Origin: Parasponia andersonii
Lineage: Eukaryota > Streptophyta > Magnoliopsida > Rosales > Cannabaceae
Reading direction: 5' to 3'
NCBI GenBank assembly: GCA_002914805.1
Contig: JXTB01000248.1
Location: 356,010 to 420,009, forward strand
DNA: 64,000 nt
Shown: piece by piece, positions 21,440 to 34,148 of the stretch
How the letters are laid out: the number at the start of each line of letters is the position of its first letter
How positions within the stretch are numbered: position 1 is the first letter of the stretch
The notes under the pieces: model-generated
The model's database searches: none
Told to the model about the DNA's origin: nothing
The model's input: only the letters and a program-made list of their open reading frames with translations
Program-made: the position numbers and the translations under genes

Positions 21440-24400
21440 ACCTCGTTTATTACTTGCTTTGCAAACATCCTTCTGTACAGGAGATTAGGTTGTAAAGGAA
21501 TGAGGGAAATGACTGATACAAGCATGCTAATGCAGTTCCTGAAATACCTGCTGGGATCCTTGGAACAAGCATGCAGTCATTCTCAACTGTGTCATTGGAG
21601 TCAACTGAATTCATCCATCTGCCACATAGAACCAATTCAAGTTATACCATAACATCTCCCAACCCAGTCCAACCATGATTCAAAAAATTAAGAGGTCCTT
21701 GAGAAGTAAATTTCCCAAGAAGTAACAAAAGATCTTCTTGAAACCCCAGGTACTGCTTGAACTCCATATTTATTCTATGTAGCGTGTCCCAAGAGAGAAT
21801 TATCCTCAGTTGATGCATTTACAAGAGCAATTTGGTTGAAATCGTAAAATAATACAATTTTGACTACTTGACAATGATACTTCAGATGCACGAGGAATCA
21901 TTACCGCAGGGCATAGAGGGGGAGGTCATAAGTGTCTATACCGTAAAATCGATTTTCGACGGAATGAAAAAGATATGAAAAAATCGTAACTATAGAATAC
22001 GTCCCTAATCGAAATGCATACATTTGTCTCGTACACTATGGGGGTGGTAAGAAAAGATATATTNNNNNNNNNNNNNNNNNNNNNNNNNNNNNNNNNNNNN
22101 NNNNNNNNNNNNNNNATTGTATTGACAGCAAAAGTAACGAAAAGCAGATCATGTTTGCTATAACTCCCCAAGCTCAATTAGACATTAGGAAAAAAAAAAA
22201 ATCCCCAGAATGCATCATACAGACACAATTACAAAGAACCATCCCAGCTGCACGATGTTCAGGCACCCTAGTTCTGTTATGGTACATTAGAAGACCACGC
22301 ACTCAGAAAGTGCTCTGAAATAATTAAGTGTAACATACGTTTCAGAACTGAAATTACTAGGAAGAAGCTTCAACTCATTTTCTTTCCTACTTCTTTCAAT
22401 TTCAGCTTCACACTTTTCAAGTTTTAATTTCAGATCTGCAGCTTCCTGTAAACATCGAATGCCAGAGCAAACATAATATATAAGTATGGGAGAATTAAGT
22501 GTAATATCTATATTATTGTATAGAAAAATCCTAATTAAAATCTTTTTGTGGCAGGAAAAAAGTAGGCATATTCCAGAAGACAAGAAATTTATTGATGCAC
22601 ACACATCTTGGGGTAAGAAAACAAGCATAGTTAGCCCTTTCAAATTGCTGTCTTGCAGACACTTCCCTTTCCAGTCTCTCTTTGTAATCATTTTGAACTT
22701 GACCAAGATGTGTCTACTCAAAATAGCAGCAAAGGAACAAATCAGAATAAATTAAAAAAAAAAACCCTCAAAATGAAGAATCAAATGACTTAAAGAGCAG
22801 ATAAACAGAGAAGCAAAAAGAAAATTCACCTCTAAAGCTTTTATCACACCATCAAGATCTCCAGCCTTTTGGGACCATTCCTTAGAACTTTCTTTATATA
22901 ACTTCACAAGCTTATTTACCTAGAAAGTTGGTAAATGATTCACACAAAACACAATAAATGCTAATAAAAAAGTAAATGAAATGGATGGAACAAAAGATAA
23001 AATATATGCTAAAACATAGGATAATAAAAGTAATGTTAAAATCAAACAATTAATGTGCACACAACAAATACATGGTTAGTACAAAATTTGCAACCATATG
23101 ATAACTCAATATACAAAGACTTCTAATAACAACTCACTGTTGAGAGTTCAGCAGAAAGTTGCTCCTCGTTAGCTGAAGCAGCTTCTTTAGTTAAGTGTAA
23201 TTCCTACACAGGTGATTTGAATTTAGAAATATAAATTATCCAGCTGATCAACAAAAAATGACATGCAGAAGAATTTCAAACCCCCAAAATATTACCTCCT
23301 GCAATGATGTTAGCTTTGTTTCAAGCTCTCTCACTCTATCCTTGTTCCATTTTAAAGAGGTGGAACATTCATTAAAGTTGTCTCTCAACCTGAAAACATC
23401 AGTACGGAATTAAGCATTATGGGGGAAGTAAAAGAATCACACACTAAACATCACGAAAACATATATGAATGCTTCACCTACTACGCAAAGTTCTAGAGAA
23501 GAACCTAAAAGCAAAACTTGTCAAAGCAAACTTACATCTGTGAGCTTCGAGGGCAGATCTGCTTCACGATCAGCATGTTCTCTCCACAACTCAATAAGAC
23601 TGTCAGCTTTGGCTGTCAACTCATGATTAAGCCACGTATTATGCCTCTCAATAAGCTCTTTCTCCTGCTCATATCAAAATTGGGCTGTTAACCAACAGAA
23701 CTCCAAAATCAAGTTGACAGGTAAGAGTGCCAAAATATATTGAAGTAAAATATAGTTAATGTAAAAATAGTAAATCCCCAAAGACGGAAACTTGGAAGGT
23801 AATCCTGCACCATTCAGAAAACCCAGAAAGTTAAAAAATGCATTGAGATTTAATCTTGTTTAATGGTCAAGTTAATACATTATTAAAATTAAAACTATGA
23901 AGTAACAAAAGATTTTGCACTTAATACTTTTTTTTCTTTTTCTTTTCTCAAAAGAAACATCGACATATTGTTAGTAACATTATACAAGAACAAATCTTGA
24001 GGACAAGGTGTCCCAAATTTAAAGATAAAAAGATTACAAAAAAGAACTCCACTCCCTCACCAAATCCCAAAATAATAGGTTTCTAATATACTTAAGTCTT
24101 GGGAATTAAGGCTAGCCCTTTAAGAAATTTACAACTGAACAAGGCATCTTCCAGATACAAATTTCTTAATACGAAGGTACAATCAGGACCTAAGTGAGAC
24201 TCATATTGAAGAACATCGCTGTCATATATGAAAAAAAAACTGATCAGATACTTCAGAATATATTTGAAAAACAAATGGAGTGAGCATGACAGCATTTTGT
24301 ATGGATTTCTACCTTAGGTTTTTATACACTAAAAAATCAATAAGGCGGGAACATGGAAAAAAATAAATAAATAATGATGTGTGACTAAGAGTGGGCAAGA

Positions 24401-25468
24401 ATTATAATGCCCCCTTCCCCACTCCAACCGGAAGAAAACATAGTAGAAAAAATATGAAAATCCAAGAGGAGAAGAAAAATGTCTAAAACTTCATACAACT
24501 AAAATAGCCTGTGAGAGACGAGTACAAGCAGCCTGGGATCATGCCAACTCAGCCTTGCATTCATTCACTCGCGCCTCCCTTTCAGCAGCATTGTCAGTCA
24601 AATTAACCTTCACAATAATCATCATCAAACAAAAGGCAAAAAAAAAAAAAAAAGAAATGAAAAAATGTTGATAATATGTACCATATTGCTTGGACCAGAC
24701 GACATAATGGGGCAATAGTCGAGAAACGACGTCGTGGGTGANAAAAAAAAAAAAAAAAAAAAAAAAAAAAGCCCGTCATTCAACCCACATACCAAACACG
24801 TCAATAAACTTCCAAGCTCTCTAAATTGAGAAAAAGCAATGAACACAAAAAATTTACAATCTTATCGAGATAGCTCTTGATGGTGGCGTTCTTCTCACTA
24901 ATCTCTAAATCCTTCTGCTCCAGCAACTCAATTAACTGCCTCTTCGACTTATGCAGCTCCGAGCCCTCCATCTTAAACCTCTAATCTCCCCATCTTTCTC
25001 AATCTACACGCTCCAAAACCAACCACATCAAAATCCTAATACTAAAAGTCACATAATTCTCCCCCAAAAAAGAAAGAACGTATTATACAAAGTGATGTCC
25101 AGTTGAACCAAATAGCATTTTATGCGGAAAAAAAAAAAAGAAAAAAAGAAAAAAGAGTGGACAGGTTAAACCCTAATTTCCTTACGGTTTGCAAATAGAG
25201 CTGGTGCTTTTGGGCGAGCTCGGAGAGGCGGTGGTCGAGGGAGGACTGGAGCTGGGGCGTCGGCGTTCCGGAACTGGAGGTGCGAGAGGTATTTCTGCTC
25301 GAGGAGGGAGCAGGTCTGCTGGTCGGTAATGGCGGCCGCGTCAGCCTGAGCCCTGACGGTGTCGAGCTCCTTCTGGAGGTCGCGGATGAAGGCGTCGGCC
25401 CTGTCCGCCACCGAAACGGCGTCGTGGCGGAGACTAGAGAAGTCCTCGTCGGACAAGAAATGCGGCAA
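21440..25468 (-). pseudogene. NUA: Nuclear-pore anchor (NUA/TPR) pseudogene, 5' fragment of ten exons
   Basis: NUA/TPR is a very long coiled-coil protein of the nuclear-pore basket that acts in mRNA export. Exons: 25186-25468, 24858-25003, 24509-24607, 23536-23664, 23296-23389, 23138-23203, 22830-22919, 22636-22713, 22339-22445, and about 21440-21618. Recognisable pieces in order are DAFIRDLQKELDTVRAQADA, TCSLLEQKYLS, ELHKSKRQLIELLEQKD, KELIERHNTWLNHELTAKAD, LYKESSKEWSQKAGDLDG, LKLKLEKCEAEIERSRK and PAGISGTALA. Disablements: the expected ATG at 25468 is TTG; frameshifts in exons 1, 2 and 5; a TGA in exon 3; exon 3 ends at GC instead of GT. The fragment stops after roughly the first 400 residues of a protein of about 2000. 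Family match is from memory of the plant protein; the breaks are read directly. Confidence 0.85.
22064..22115. other. Assembly gap (52 N)
   Basis: A run of N inside the nuclear-pore-anchor pseudogene, between exons 9 and 10. Single N bases also occur at 24742 (in a poly-A run) and 62607 (in an intron of the superoxide dismutase gene). Confidence 0.98.
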
Positions 25469-26770
25469 GGAAAACTTCTTTTCCTCGACATTTTTACCAG
25501 TAGAGGGCAAATGCTTAATCAACTTCATAACTTTTAAACCCACTAAAAAAAGACCAATACCCAAATCATAAAATTCATGTACAGAGTATTTTCTTTGTTT
25601 AGAAATTCAGGAAACAACTGAGAGAGGGTTCAAAGAAGACATGCAAAGTCAAGCTGTGCAAACACAAAAAAAAAAAAAAAAAGAGAAAAAAAAACCAAAC
25701 AGAAGTCAAGACACGCGTCTTTATATTTTGATTTCAAATCAAATCTCAACCATAAACAGATTAATTTAGGGGAAAAAGATACTAACTTACCTGGGGATAA
25801 TGGGATTCACTGGCTATGATCGTCACCAGAGTTAGGAATGAGACCGTTCTTTCTGGAGTGAGACTGTGAAGAGAATAAACAAGGAAAGGCTTTTGAAGTT
25901 AACGAGACTCGACAAGCTTGGATGGTAAAGAAAAGAGGATTTATGAACAGAACAAAATAGATGGACGTTTCGTCAAAAAAAAAAAACAAAAACAAAATAG
26001 ATGGATGTATGAACAGTAAGAAACCGGCAAAGCAGATGGACAGAAACTCTCACTCTTTTAATATAAAATAAAACTAGTACAAACATTACACGTGCCTCCT
26101 TATATAACACCTGGCACTGCCTCAAATACAACATTGGAGTGTACGAAGTTTATCATCAGGTATCGGACAACTAAGATGAACTAAGATACACGTAAAGTTT
26201 GTTTCCTACAAAGGAAGATTAGATTAAATTAATAATTAGGATCGGATTAGATCGGATTATATTAGATTATTTAGTATTTTATTGTATTTGACGTAACATA
26301 ATATTAGAGTATAAATATATAATAAAAATTTTATTAATGTATTTTTTATAATATTTTTTTTTTATGAAATAAGAAGATAAATATTACAGAAATTAGAAAA
26401 AAAATTAAATCATAAATAAAAAGTATTATTTTATTTTATTTTTAATAATTATTATATGTTTAATTTTTTTTAAATAGGATATTCATTTTTTTTTTTATAA
26501 ATCTTACAACCTTTCTTAATATACTTCTAATTATATTTTATTTGTAAATAAATAAATATTTCTAAAAATAGAAAAAATAAATTTAAATGATAATTATATA
26601 AAATAATATGATTTTAGTTTATTTATGAAAAATGGGTGTATAAAAATAAAATATATATTTTTAGTTAAAAAATAAAAATTGGAATTTAATTAATATTTAT
26701 ATTAATTAAATAAACTATTAAAGAAATAAAGAAAAAAAAGCCAAAAAAATGTTGGGCTTGGACTAAATTA
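25469..26770. other. Intergenic DNA upstream of the NUA pseudogene
   Basis: AT-rich, with A-runs at about 25665-25685 and 'ggattagatcggatta' repeats near 26225-26265. No gene seen. Confidence 0.5.
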
Positions 26771-27181
26771 AGAGAAATTTGTGCCTAGTATCCATTTTTT
26801 AAAAATTTTTTCATAAATACCCGTTTTTAATTTTTCTTTCAAAAATACCTATTTTTACAGTTCACATTTCATACGAAAAATATGAGTAGTCTACATTTAT
26901 AATGTAAATTTTATCTATGAGGTATACATTTCATGTGTAAAATATGAGCGGCATATATTTTAAAATACGTGCCAAATTTTAGTATAATTTTTATGTATGA
27001 AATATAGACCATGGTATACATTTAATGTATGAAATATATATCGTGGTATACATTTCGTGTATAAAACAATGATGGTCTATATTTCTCCAAAAAAATATAA
27101 AAATGGGTCTTTATGAAATAAAAATAAAACACGGGTATTTATGAAAATATAGTTTTAAAAAAGATATTTATGAATTTTTCC
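26771..27181. mobile_element. Miniature TIR element (about 411 bp)
   Basis: Imperfect terminal inverted repeats of about 80 bases: the left includes 'ttcataaatacccgttttta', and the right in reverse includes 'ttcataaatacccgtgtttt'. The 9-mers outside are actaaatta (26762-26770) and cctaaatga (27182-27190), matching at 7 of 9 positions, which suggests an old 9-bp target duplication. The interior repeats words such as 'gtatacatttcatgt' and has no coding capacity. Confidence 0.65.
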
Positions 27182-27190
27182 CCTAAATGA

Positions 27191-28175
27191 ACCCAAGTTC
27201 TATTTGGGATAATTTAGTCCCGTGAGAAGGGGACTAAAAAGAAGGACCAGACTCATTTGTTCAATCCTTTCTTGGGCCTAAACACGGGACTGGACAAAGG
27301 AGTCCAGTTCCATGCCTTAATCTGGGCCACCAAATGGGCTGATAAATATTAAGTGTTTTCAACCTAAAAGTTGAATGAAGAAGCTTGCCACAACTCATGC
27401 ATAAATGCACTAATTTTTACAGCATGAGCATTTTTTTCATTTTGCTAATGTCAATTAGCTTCTTTACAGTTTAAAAAACAAAGTGAATTAATGATGTCCA
27501 AATGTAATAAATTAAAGTTTTAGATGAGCATGAATGACTCTTAGTAAATGTTGCAGAAATCCAATACAGGTTGCTCATAAATTTCTGCATTAATGCATGA
27601 AAACAAATTAGGTAAGAATATTAATAAGAACTTAAAATTACAAGAATATTAACAATTAGAGGAAAACACAAATAGCCTCAAAAGAAAAAAAAACTGAAGA
27701 TAATCTCTCTTAAAACTTACAACAAGACCATTAATGATCAACAATACTTCAAAATGGAGTATTTTATCTATTTCTTTAAACATTTTGAGGATGAGAAATG
27801 TACCATTTGCAACTTAAAAAACAACCTGAAAGTTTTGGATTAGAAATCTATACCATATCATTAGCTAGCTGCACATTCCTAACTAAATCACTTTACATAA
27901 GCATATATATTTCTTCATAATAAATAGCAAAAATACATTTTTGCATTGTCTTTATAACAAACATGTGTCATATCAGTGCTACTTCTTTCTTATTTCCTTT
28001 TCTACATTAGTAGCAGCGATATTAACTAAGTCAAGGAAAGATATATAAGCAAAAGTTTTAGTAGAGCTATACTAAAAGTTTCTTAGAATATATACAAGCA
28101 AAAGTAGAGCAGTCTTAACAAAAGTTTTTGTACATTATCGACATCGTTGAAACTCGCCAAGCATGTAATTAGATC
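27191..28175. other. Intergenic DNA, no gene seen
   Basis: AT-rich. A short dyad (tagtccc, 8 bases, gggacta) lies near 27210-27230. The right part flanks the last coding bases of the RPA-like pseudogene on the minus strand and would be its 3' flank. Confidence 0.5.
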
Positions 28176-28219
28176 TCAGGTGTTGCCATCAGATTCATCA
28201 AATAGGTGCATAATGGTGT
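28176..28219 (-). pseudogene. 3' end of the RPA-like pseudogene, cut off by the outer copia element
   Basis: On the minus strand this stretch continues the frame of the last RPA-like exon at 42919-43032 once the copia insertion (28220-42918) and one copy of its 5-bp target repeat are ignored. It adds a short acidic tail (HLFDESDGNT) and a TGA at 28176-28178. The open junction and the perfect GGTGT duplication support a single gene split by insertion. The final residues are not conserved enough to prove it. Confidence 0.6.
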
Positions 28220-28681
28220 TGTTGTGTAGTAGAAGCACAACTATTTTAAAATACTTATATTTAATACTAAGACAATATTAAATATAAACTACCAACTAGC
28301 TACTGAAATTAACGAAAGTAAAAAATGCATAAAAAATGCTAAATGCAAAAATAAAAGAAAACATATAATTTAGCGAGGTTCGGCAAATTACCTACGCCTC
28401 GGAATATTATTGACCACTTCACTTACTTCAAATAAGAGGAAATACAAAATCTAGGCTATAATGCAAAAATCCAGAAACAAATAGGAAAAATGGGTAAAAA
28501 CAAAACTATAGAGATCCTTAGGAATAAAGGTCCTCACTAATAGGAAACTAATTTTAAGATGATTAAAACTAATTACAGAAGGCTCTATTGATAGCAAACT
28601 ATAGATCCTAAATATTCATATACAAGTAATGTGGGACAAAGCACAAAACAATTACAAAAGCTAACAAGTCAAATTCTAACA
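28220..28681 (-). repeat. 3' LTR of the outer copia element
   Basis: 462 bp; on the plus strand it starts TGTTGTGTAG and ends CTAACA. It includes the 'ggttcggcaaattacctacg' type segment. It pairs with 42456-42918. Confidence 0.9.
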
Positions 28682-28931
28682 ATCTCCACCTTGACGAGTT
28701 AGCAAGTCCTACCCAAATTTTCCTATTTTCCGTATCCTCTATCTATTACAGCAAAGCTACTTTATGCGCCAAAATGCGCCATCAAATTTATAGAATATTG
28801 ATGAAGTCCAAATAATGATTGAACTTAATCGATGTCACCACCTTGGTCATCATATCTGCAAGATTCTCAACAGTCTCAATCTTCTGAAGCAGTATCTTTC
28901 CTTCATCAATAATCTCTCACACAAATTAATA

Positions 28932-30064
28932 TTAGATATCAATATGCTTTGTACGTAGATGGTATACTAACTTCGCTAAGTGAATGTCACTCTGACTATC
29001 AGAATAAATATAGACATGCTCCTGAACAACTCCCAGCTCTTCTAGTAATTCTTGTAACCAAGTAACTTCTTTTACATCCTCTGTAACTACCATGTACTCT
29101 ACCTTTGTAGTAGACAAAGTAATTGTAGACTGCAAAGTAGACTTCCAATTGATTGGTGCTTTTGCAAATATGAATATATATCCAGTTGTTGAACAGCATT
29201 TATCCAAATCACTAGTGTAATCGGAATCGATATAGCCAACCACACACTGACCAAATCTATCATCCCGCTCAAAAACCAAACCATTATCTACAGTCTTTAA
29301 TAAGTATCGTAGAATCCATTTCACAGCTTGCCAATGATCTTTCCTTGGATCATGCATACACCTACTTACAACTTCAACTGCATGTGAAATATCGGGTCTC
29401 ATATACACCATCGTATATATCAAGCTACCGACTATATTTAAATACGAAACTTGTGATATGTACTCTCGCACTGAGCTTGAAATGAGGAGCAATCGGTGTA
29501 CTAATAGGTTTTGATTATTCAGTCATACCAATATGTTGTAATACTTTCTTTAGATATTATTTCTGAGTCAAACTAACCTTGCTTCTCCCTCTATCTCTGC
29601 TAATATTTATACTAAGAATCTTCTTCGCTTCACTGAGATCCTTCATCTCAAACTCTTGATTTAATTCAACCTTCAACGTCTCAATTTTGTCTTGATTTTT
29701 CAAAGTTATCAATATATCATCAATATACAATGGTAGATAAACGAAAGACCCACCTTGGAGCCTACGAAAATACACGCAACTATCAAACTTGCTATTTGTG
29801 TAGTTCTGACCTATCATAAATCGATCAAATCACTTGCACCACTACTTTGGCGATTATTTTAGCCTATAAAGCGATCTTTTCAGTTTGCAAACTCAATTTT
29901 CTTTTCCAGCAACCTTGAATCCTTCTGGCTGAGACATATAAATTTTCTCTTCAAAATCACTGTGAAAAAATACGGTTTTCACATCTAATTGAACTAGTTC
30001 AAGATCCAACTATGCTACTAAGGCTAACAAAATTCTAATGGAGGAATGTTTAATAACTGGAGAA
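28932..30064 (-). pseudogene. Outer copia pol, C-terminal part (reverse transcriptase end and RNase H)
   Basis: Reads on the minus strand from the inner copia insertion at 30069 down to 28932. Seen in order: the RT region with KTVFF (degenerate) and QPEGF, FDSCVYF, LYIDDILI (catalytic DD kept), KDLSEAKKIL; then GSLIYTMVYMRPDISHAVEV; then RNase H with GYIDSDYTSDLDKC, STTKVEYM, and a C-terminal LAKLVYHLRTKHIDI. The frame is broken near 29500 and 29830 and by several stops. The missing N-terminal part continues at 39779 on the far side of the inner element. Confidence 0.85.
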
Positions 30065-30069
30065 AATAC

Positions 30070-31689
30070 TATTGGAATAATGTCCTATAAAGTAGTTTAT
30101 TATTTAGACATTATAAACAATATTTATTTGATGAATTTCTATTTCATTTATATCCCATTGATATACATGTGATGTGTAAGTTTATCTTATGCAAATATCT
30201 AAAAGATTCCAAGACATGAAATGAGTAATAAAGAATTATTCGTATGATGAGTTCATATGTGGGAGACATTATATTCTTTATTTCATTATGTCTAAATTAA
30301 ATTGTTCGCATTCTGCATATTGAAGATGGAATACTTTACTATATCATAGAATGTAATGTTGTCTATTTAATTAATGAAGTCTCTAATTATCGAAGTGAGT
30401 CTTCGGATAGAAACACTAGTATGTTATAAGAAAGTTATAACAGCATCGAGCAAGACCTAGTTAATTGGAATTTGAGGTTGAGTATCGTAACTCAAATTTC
30501 TGATTTTACTAATCTAGCACTATTGTAGAAAACCTTAATCCTAGTGATTAATGACTTACTTTTATGTGTTTTATCTTTTTGAGTTACTAAAGGACTAGTT
30601 CCGATTTATGGTTCGAACTCCGGTATCTTAGAGGGTAAGGTATATGAAATTCGTAGAACGTTTTTCATGATGGACACCATGCATATGATGTCACTTTGAG
30701 TTTTTTCAAGTACTTGGATAATATAAACCAGGGCTCAGGTATTCACTATATGAATTTGATTGTGTTGGTATAAGCAGATACAAACACCATAGTCAACTAT
30801 TATCCATTAGATGAAAAATGGCAACTCAAAGGTAAATATGTACTAGAGGGGTAATACAGTAATTTCATCCTACTAGTACGGTATTGCATTAGGGGTATGT
30901 CTACAGTATAGTATATGCTAAATGGATCAAGCTAATTAATTGTTAATAAACTTCACAGAAAAATAAATGATATTTAGTCCAAGAGTTCAATATTGGGCCT
31001 ATAGTGGTGTGCCTTAATATTAATGGACAAGACTCAATCATAATTAAGAGTTAATTATGATATTGGATATATGGTTTATTAGAGCTTGGGCTTTATGGAT
31101 CCATCTGATCCCCTGTCTAGCTCAATTTAAAGTTCAATAGTTATTTGATGATCAGATGAGCCCAATAAGCCCAATAAGTCCATTAGGTTTTACTAATTTC
31201 TCTATAGTTAAGAGAAAAGTTCTCTAGCATATATATACAAGTATTACACGTGAAACACTCCCACAGGAAGAGAGTGTCATACGCATAATAGAGAGAGAGA
31301 GAGAAAGCAAAGAAAATCGGCCACCACTAGGGATTCACTGTCCTTAGTGTTTCAGACATCCTAGAAAAATTGGTTCGAGGAAATTGTCTTCTTGTTCATC
31401 TGCGGATCTCTTTTTTTTTGGGAATCGAGAAGGTGACCACCCACTGGATCAATCAAATGACTTTCGAGAATAGACGGAAAGACGAGAAGGTTGTGAAGTG
31501 AATCCGGATATTATTCTTGTCTAGATCAAGAGTTAATTTATATTAGATCACGATCTGAAACATTTTGTAAGAGAAAAATTTTAAACAACCAATATTCCGC
31601 TGCGTTTTTTGATTTTACAAAATTATGGTGTTCTTGAAAATAATTTTATGAAAATATTTTTTAGAAATTTATTCCAGCTAACACCATCA
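30070..31689 (+). repeat. 5' LTR of the inner copia element
   Basis: 1620 bp, ending ...accatca. It lacks about 39 bp present in the 3' LTR near its start. A (GA)n tract lies near 31290-31310. Confidence 0.9.
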
Positions 31690-31691
31690 AT

Positions 31692-31703
31692 TGGTACCAG
31701 AGC
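31692..31703 (+). other. Primer-binding site of the inner copia element
   Basis: TGGTACCAGAGC, two bases after the LTR. It differs by one base from the TGGTATCAGAGC that pairs with initiator methionine tRNA in many plant copia elements. Confidence 0.85.
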
Positions 31704-32055
31704 CAGGTTTTTTTGTTGATCTAGCATATTTTACTATGGTTTATTCTATTGTTGATTGATGTTTTTGATTTCCGAAAAATTTTTGTTTATGTTTGGTCTT
31801 GTTCATATTATGAGTATGCACTAGTTTATATGATGGTCAATAGATTCAATGAGTTTGAATGATTATTTGATTGGATGTTGCTATGAGGAAATGATCATGT
31901 TTATTTTGATTTTCATTTTCCTGCATGTTCTTGATTTCTATGTGTTCATGTTTTATGTTCTTGATAAAACTATGCATAGAAATGTTTTGATTTTTAATTA
32001 ATTTTGGAGTATTATGAAAACTATTTTTTTTTCAATTTAAAAAAAAATGAATGAA

Positions 32056-32560
32056 ACGACGGAGTGGTGCACGGCTAGGAGCCGTGCGCACTGCCCGGGT
32101 GAGCCCTGCGGGCACGACCCCGCGCATGGCTGTGCGGATGTGATCCGTGCGTGGCCTGCGGGCTACCTCCTTGCGTAGGCCGCGCAGGTGCACCCCGCGC
32201 ATGCAGCGCGGGCACGTCCCTGCTGGCCGCGCAGATGCGATCTGCGCGTGACCTGCTGGCAACCAGCCTGTGCATGCCTCGCAGGATCACCCTGTGCATG
32301 GCGCGCGGGCACGGCCCTGCTAGCCGCGCAGATGTGATCTGCGCATGGCCAGTGGGCAGCCTCCTGCGCGTCGGCCGCGCGGGTGGCCTCCCGTACCTTA
32401 GCCGCTCAGGGTGCTGCCTCGTACATTTGTCGTGTGAGAATTACTCGAGCCTGTTGTCGCTTAGGAGTTGTCTCGAGCGAGGCTGTGTAGCGTTATGCGA
32501 GCCCGTTGGCACCCGATAGTTGTCCTGAGCGTGGCCGCATACCGGTTTCCCATTCTGTCC
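32056..32560 (+). repeat. GC-rich palindromic repeat island in the copia leader
   Basis: About 500 bp of very GC-rich sequence inside a leader that is otherwise extremely AT-rich. It is built of irregular 22-28 bp units sharing 'gccgcgc' and 'gcgcatggc'. Near-duplicate blocks lie about 108 bp apart ('gcgcgggcacg.ccctgct.g' followed by 'ccgcgcagatg'). A perfect dyad CGCGCAGAT-gcg-ATCTGCGCG lies at 32228-32248. Open frames on both strands here look like by-products of base composition. Function unknown; it could fold strongly in the RNA. Confidence 0.8.
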
Positions 32561-34148
32561 GTCAGATTGTCCCGACACATTTCATATTTCTGACCATAAT
32601 TTTAATTATTTTCATTTTAAAATTAATTTAATTCATCCATAATTTTATGAAATTGATAGATTAAATTTTAAATTCAAAATTTTAAAATCCTTATTAAATT
32701 TGAATTTTCGAAATTTAAATTGATAGGATATTTTAATTTGAATTGTGGATATGATTGATATCCATAATATCTTAATTATTGTTTGAATAATTAGAGATAT
32801 TTTAAAATAGAAATTTTTAAAATTAGATATTATGAGATAATATCTTTTTAGTTTTTTAAATTCAAATTTTGAATAGATATTTTGAAAAACTGGTTATATG
32901 ATAGTTGGTAATTTATTTTTGAATTTTAAATTTGTTTAAATTCAAATTAGAGATATTGTAGGAGATTTTATTTGTAAAATCTTCTATCTTTTAAATTTCA
33001 AATTTTGTGAAGATTTGAAATTTAAATTTAAATCAGAATATCTTTTCAAATTTTCAAATTTTTGAATTTATGGTTAGTAGATATTTAATGAGATTAGATA
33101 TTGACTTGAATTTTGAATTCAAATCTAACAGGATAAGATAATAGGAGATATTTAAGGAAGTTAAATTCAAATTAAGATTTCAAAAGTTGAAATTTAAATT
33201 TGAGATATTTACGGAGATTTAATTAGTTAAATCTTTTATTTAAACTGATTAGATTATGAGAAAATTTTTTCTAATTTAAATTTTAAATATTATCTTCCAT
33301 ATTTAAATATTTAACATCATCTTATCAATTAGAATTATTTAAATGTTAAATAATTTTAAATTACTAGAAATTAATAAATTGTTAACAATTAATTATTTAT
33401 CTGCTTACTACTTTGGTATTATTAGGACAATGTTGCATGTATGCCTAATAATTAAGTATTATTACATGATCTTTAGTAACATGTCATATAAAAAATTAGA
33501 GCTACTCTCATGCAAATATGAACATGCTTACATAATTGATTTTAGGTTACTAAACTAGTTAGATAACTGGGTAAAATCTATAAATCCCTTATTATAAAAG
33601 ATTGAGTGGGAGAAGGTATGTGATACCTATAGTCTCCATTGTTGATTCATTATGTATTAGGATGAGCCTTGCCTCAGAATCTTGCTGAGCTCCCGTAGAA
33701 GGGTTCTTTATCCGAGTAATACTCGAAATGAGCTTCTAAGGATAAGGTACTAGGTAGACTGTATGAGGCTGATCGCCCGTAAGAGACGGTCTTATATAGA
33801 AAGCTTAGTTACCGAAACAATGGTTAAACACTCAACTCAAAACATTACTATCCTCCCGTAGGAGTTCTTATTAGTCATTAGAGGACCAAAGAGAATGGTA
33901 GTTAGAAATATGGGATAAGAGTTATCTGTCTATTTACTAATTGAAATTGTTTCAGTTTGACTTGCTGATTGCATGACTTCCCGTAGGAGGCTTGTAATCA
34001 ATGGAAGGTTAAATTACCATGAATATAAGTGATAGTCTTAGGGATACTTCACTTGCATATTGTATGCTTAAATACTTTATGTTAATTATTCGAAACATAA
34101 TAAATGATGTTTGCTTATACGTGGAATATTATTTATTTTTTAGTAGAT
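32561..34148 (+). other. AT-rich leader of the inner copia element with repeated CCCGTAGGAG motif
   Basis: 32600-33350 is low-complexity AT sequence full of 'aaattcaaattt'-like words. From 33689 a short motif recurs: gctcccgtagaaggg (33689), cgcccgtaagagacgg (33774), cctcccgtaggagtt (33852), ttcccgtaggagg (33978). No coding sequence was recognised before the gag start. Confidence 0.6.

Noticed and set aside
32151-32519. 122-codon frame in the GC-rich island
   Set aside because: Frames are open on both strands because of base composition. The peptide is Cys/Arg/Ala repeat with no motif.
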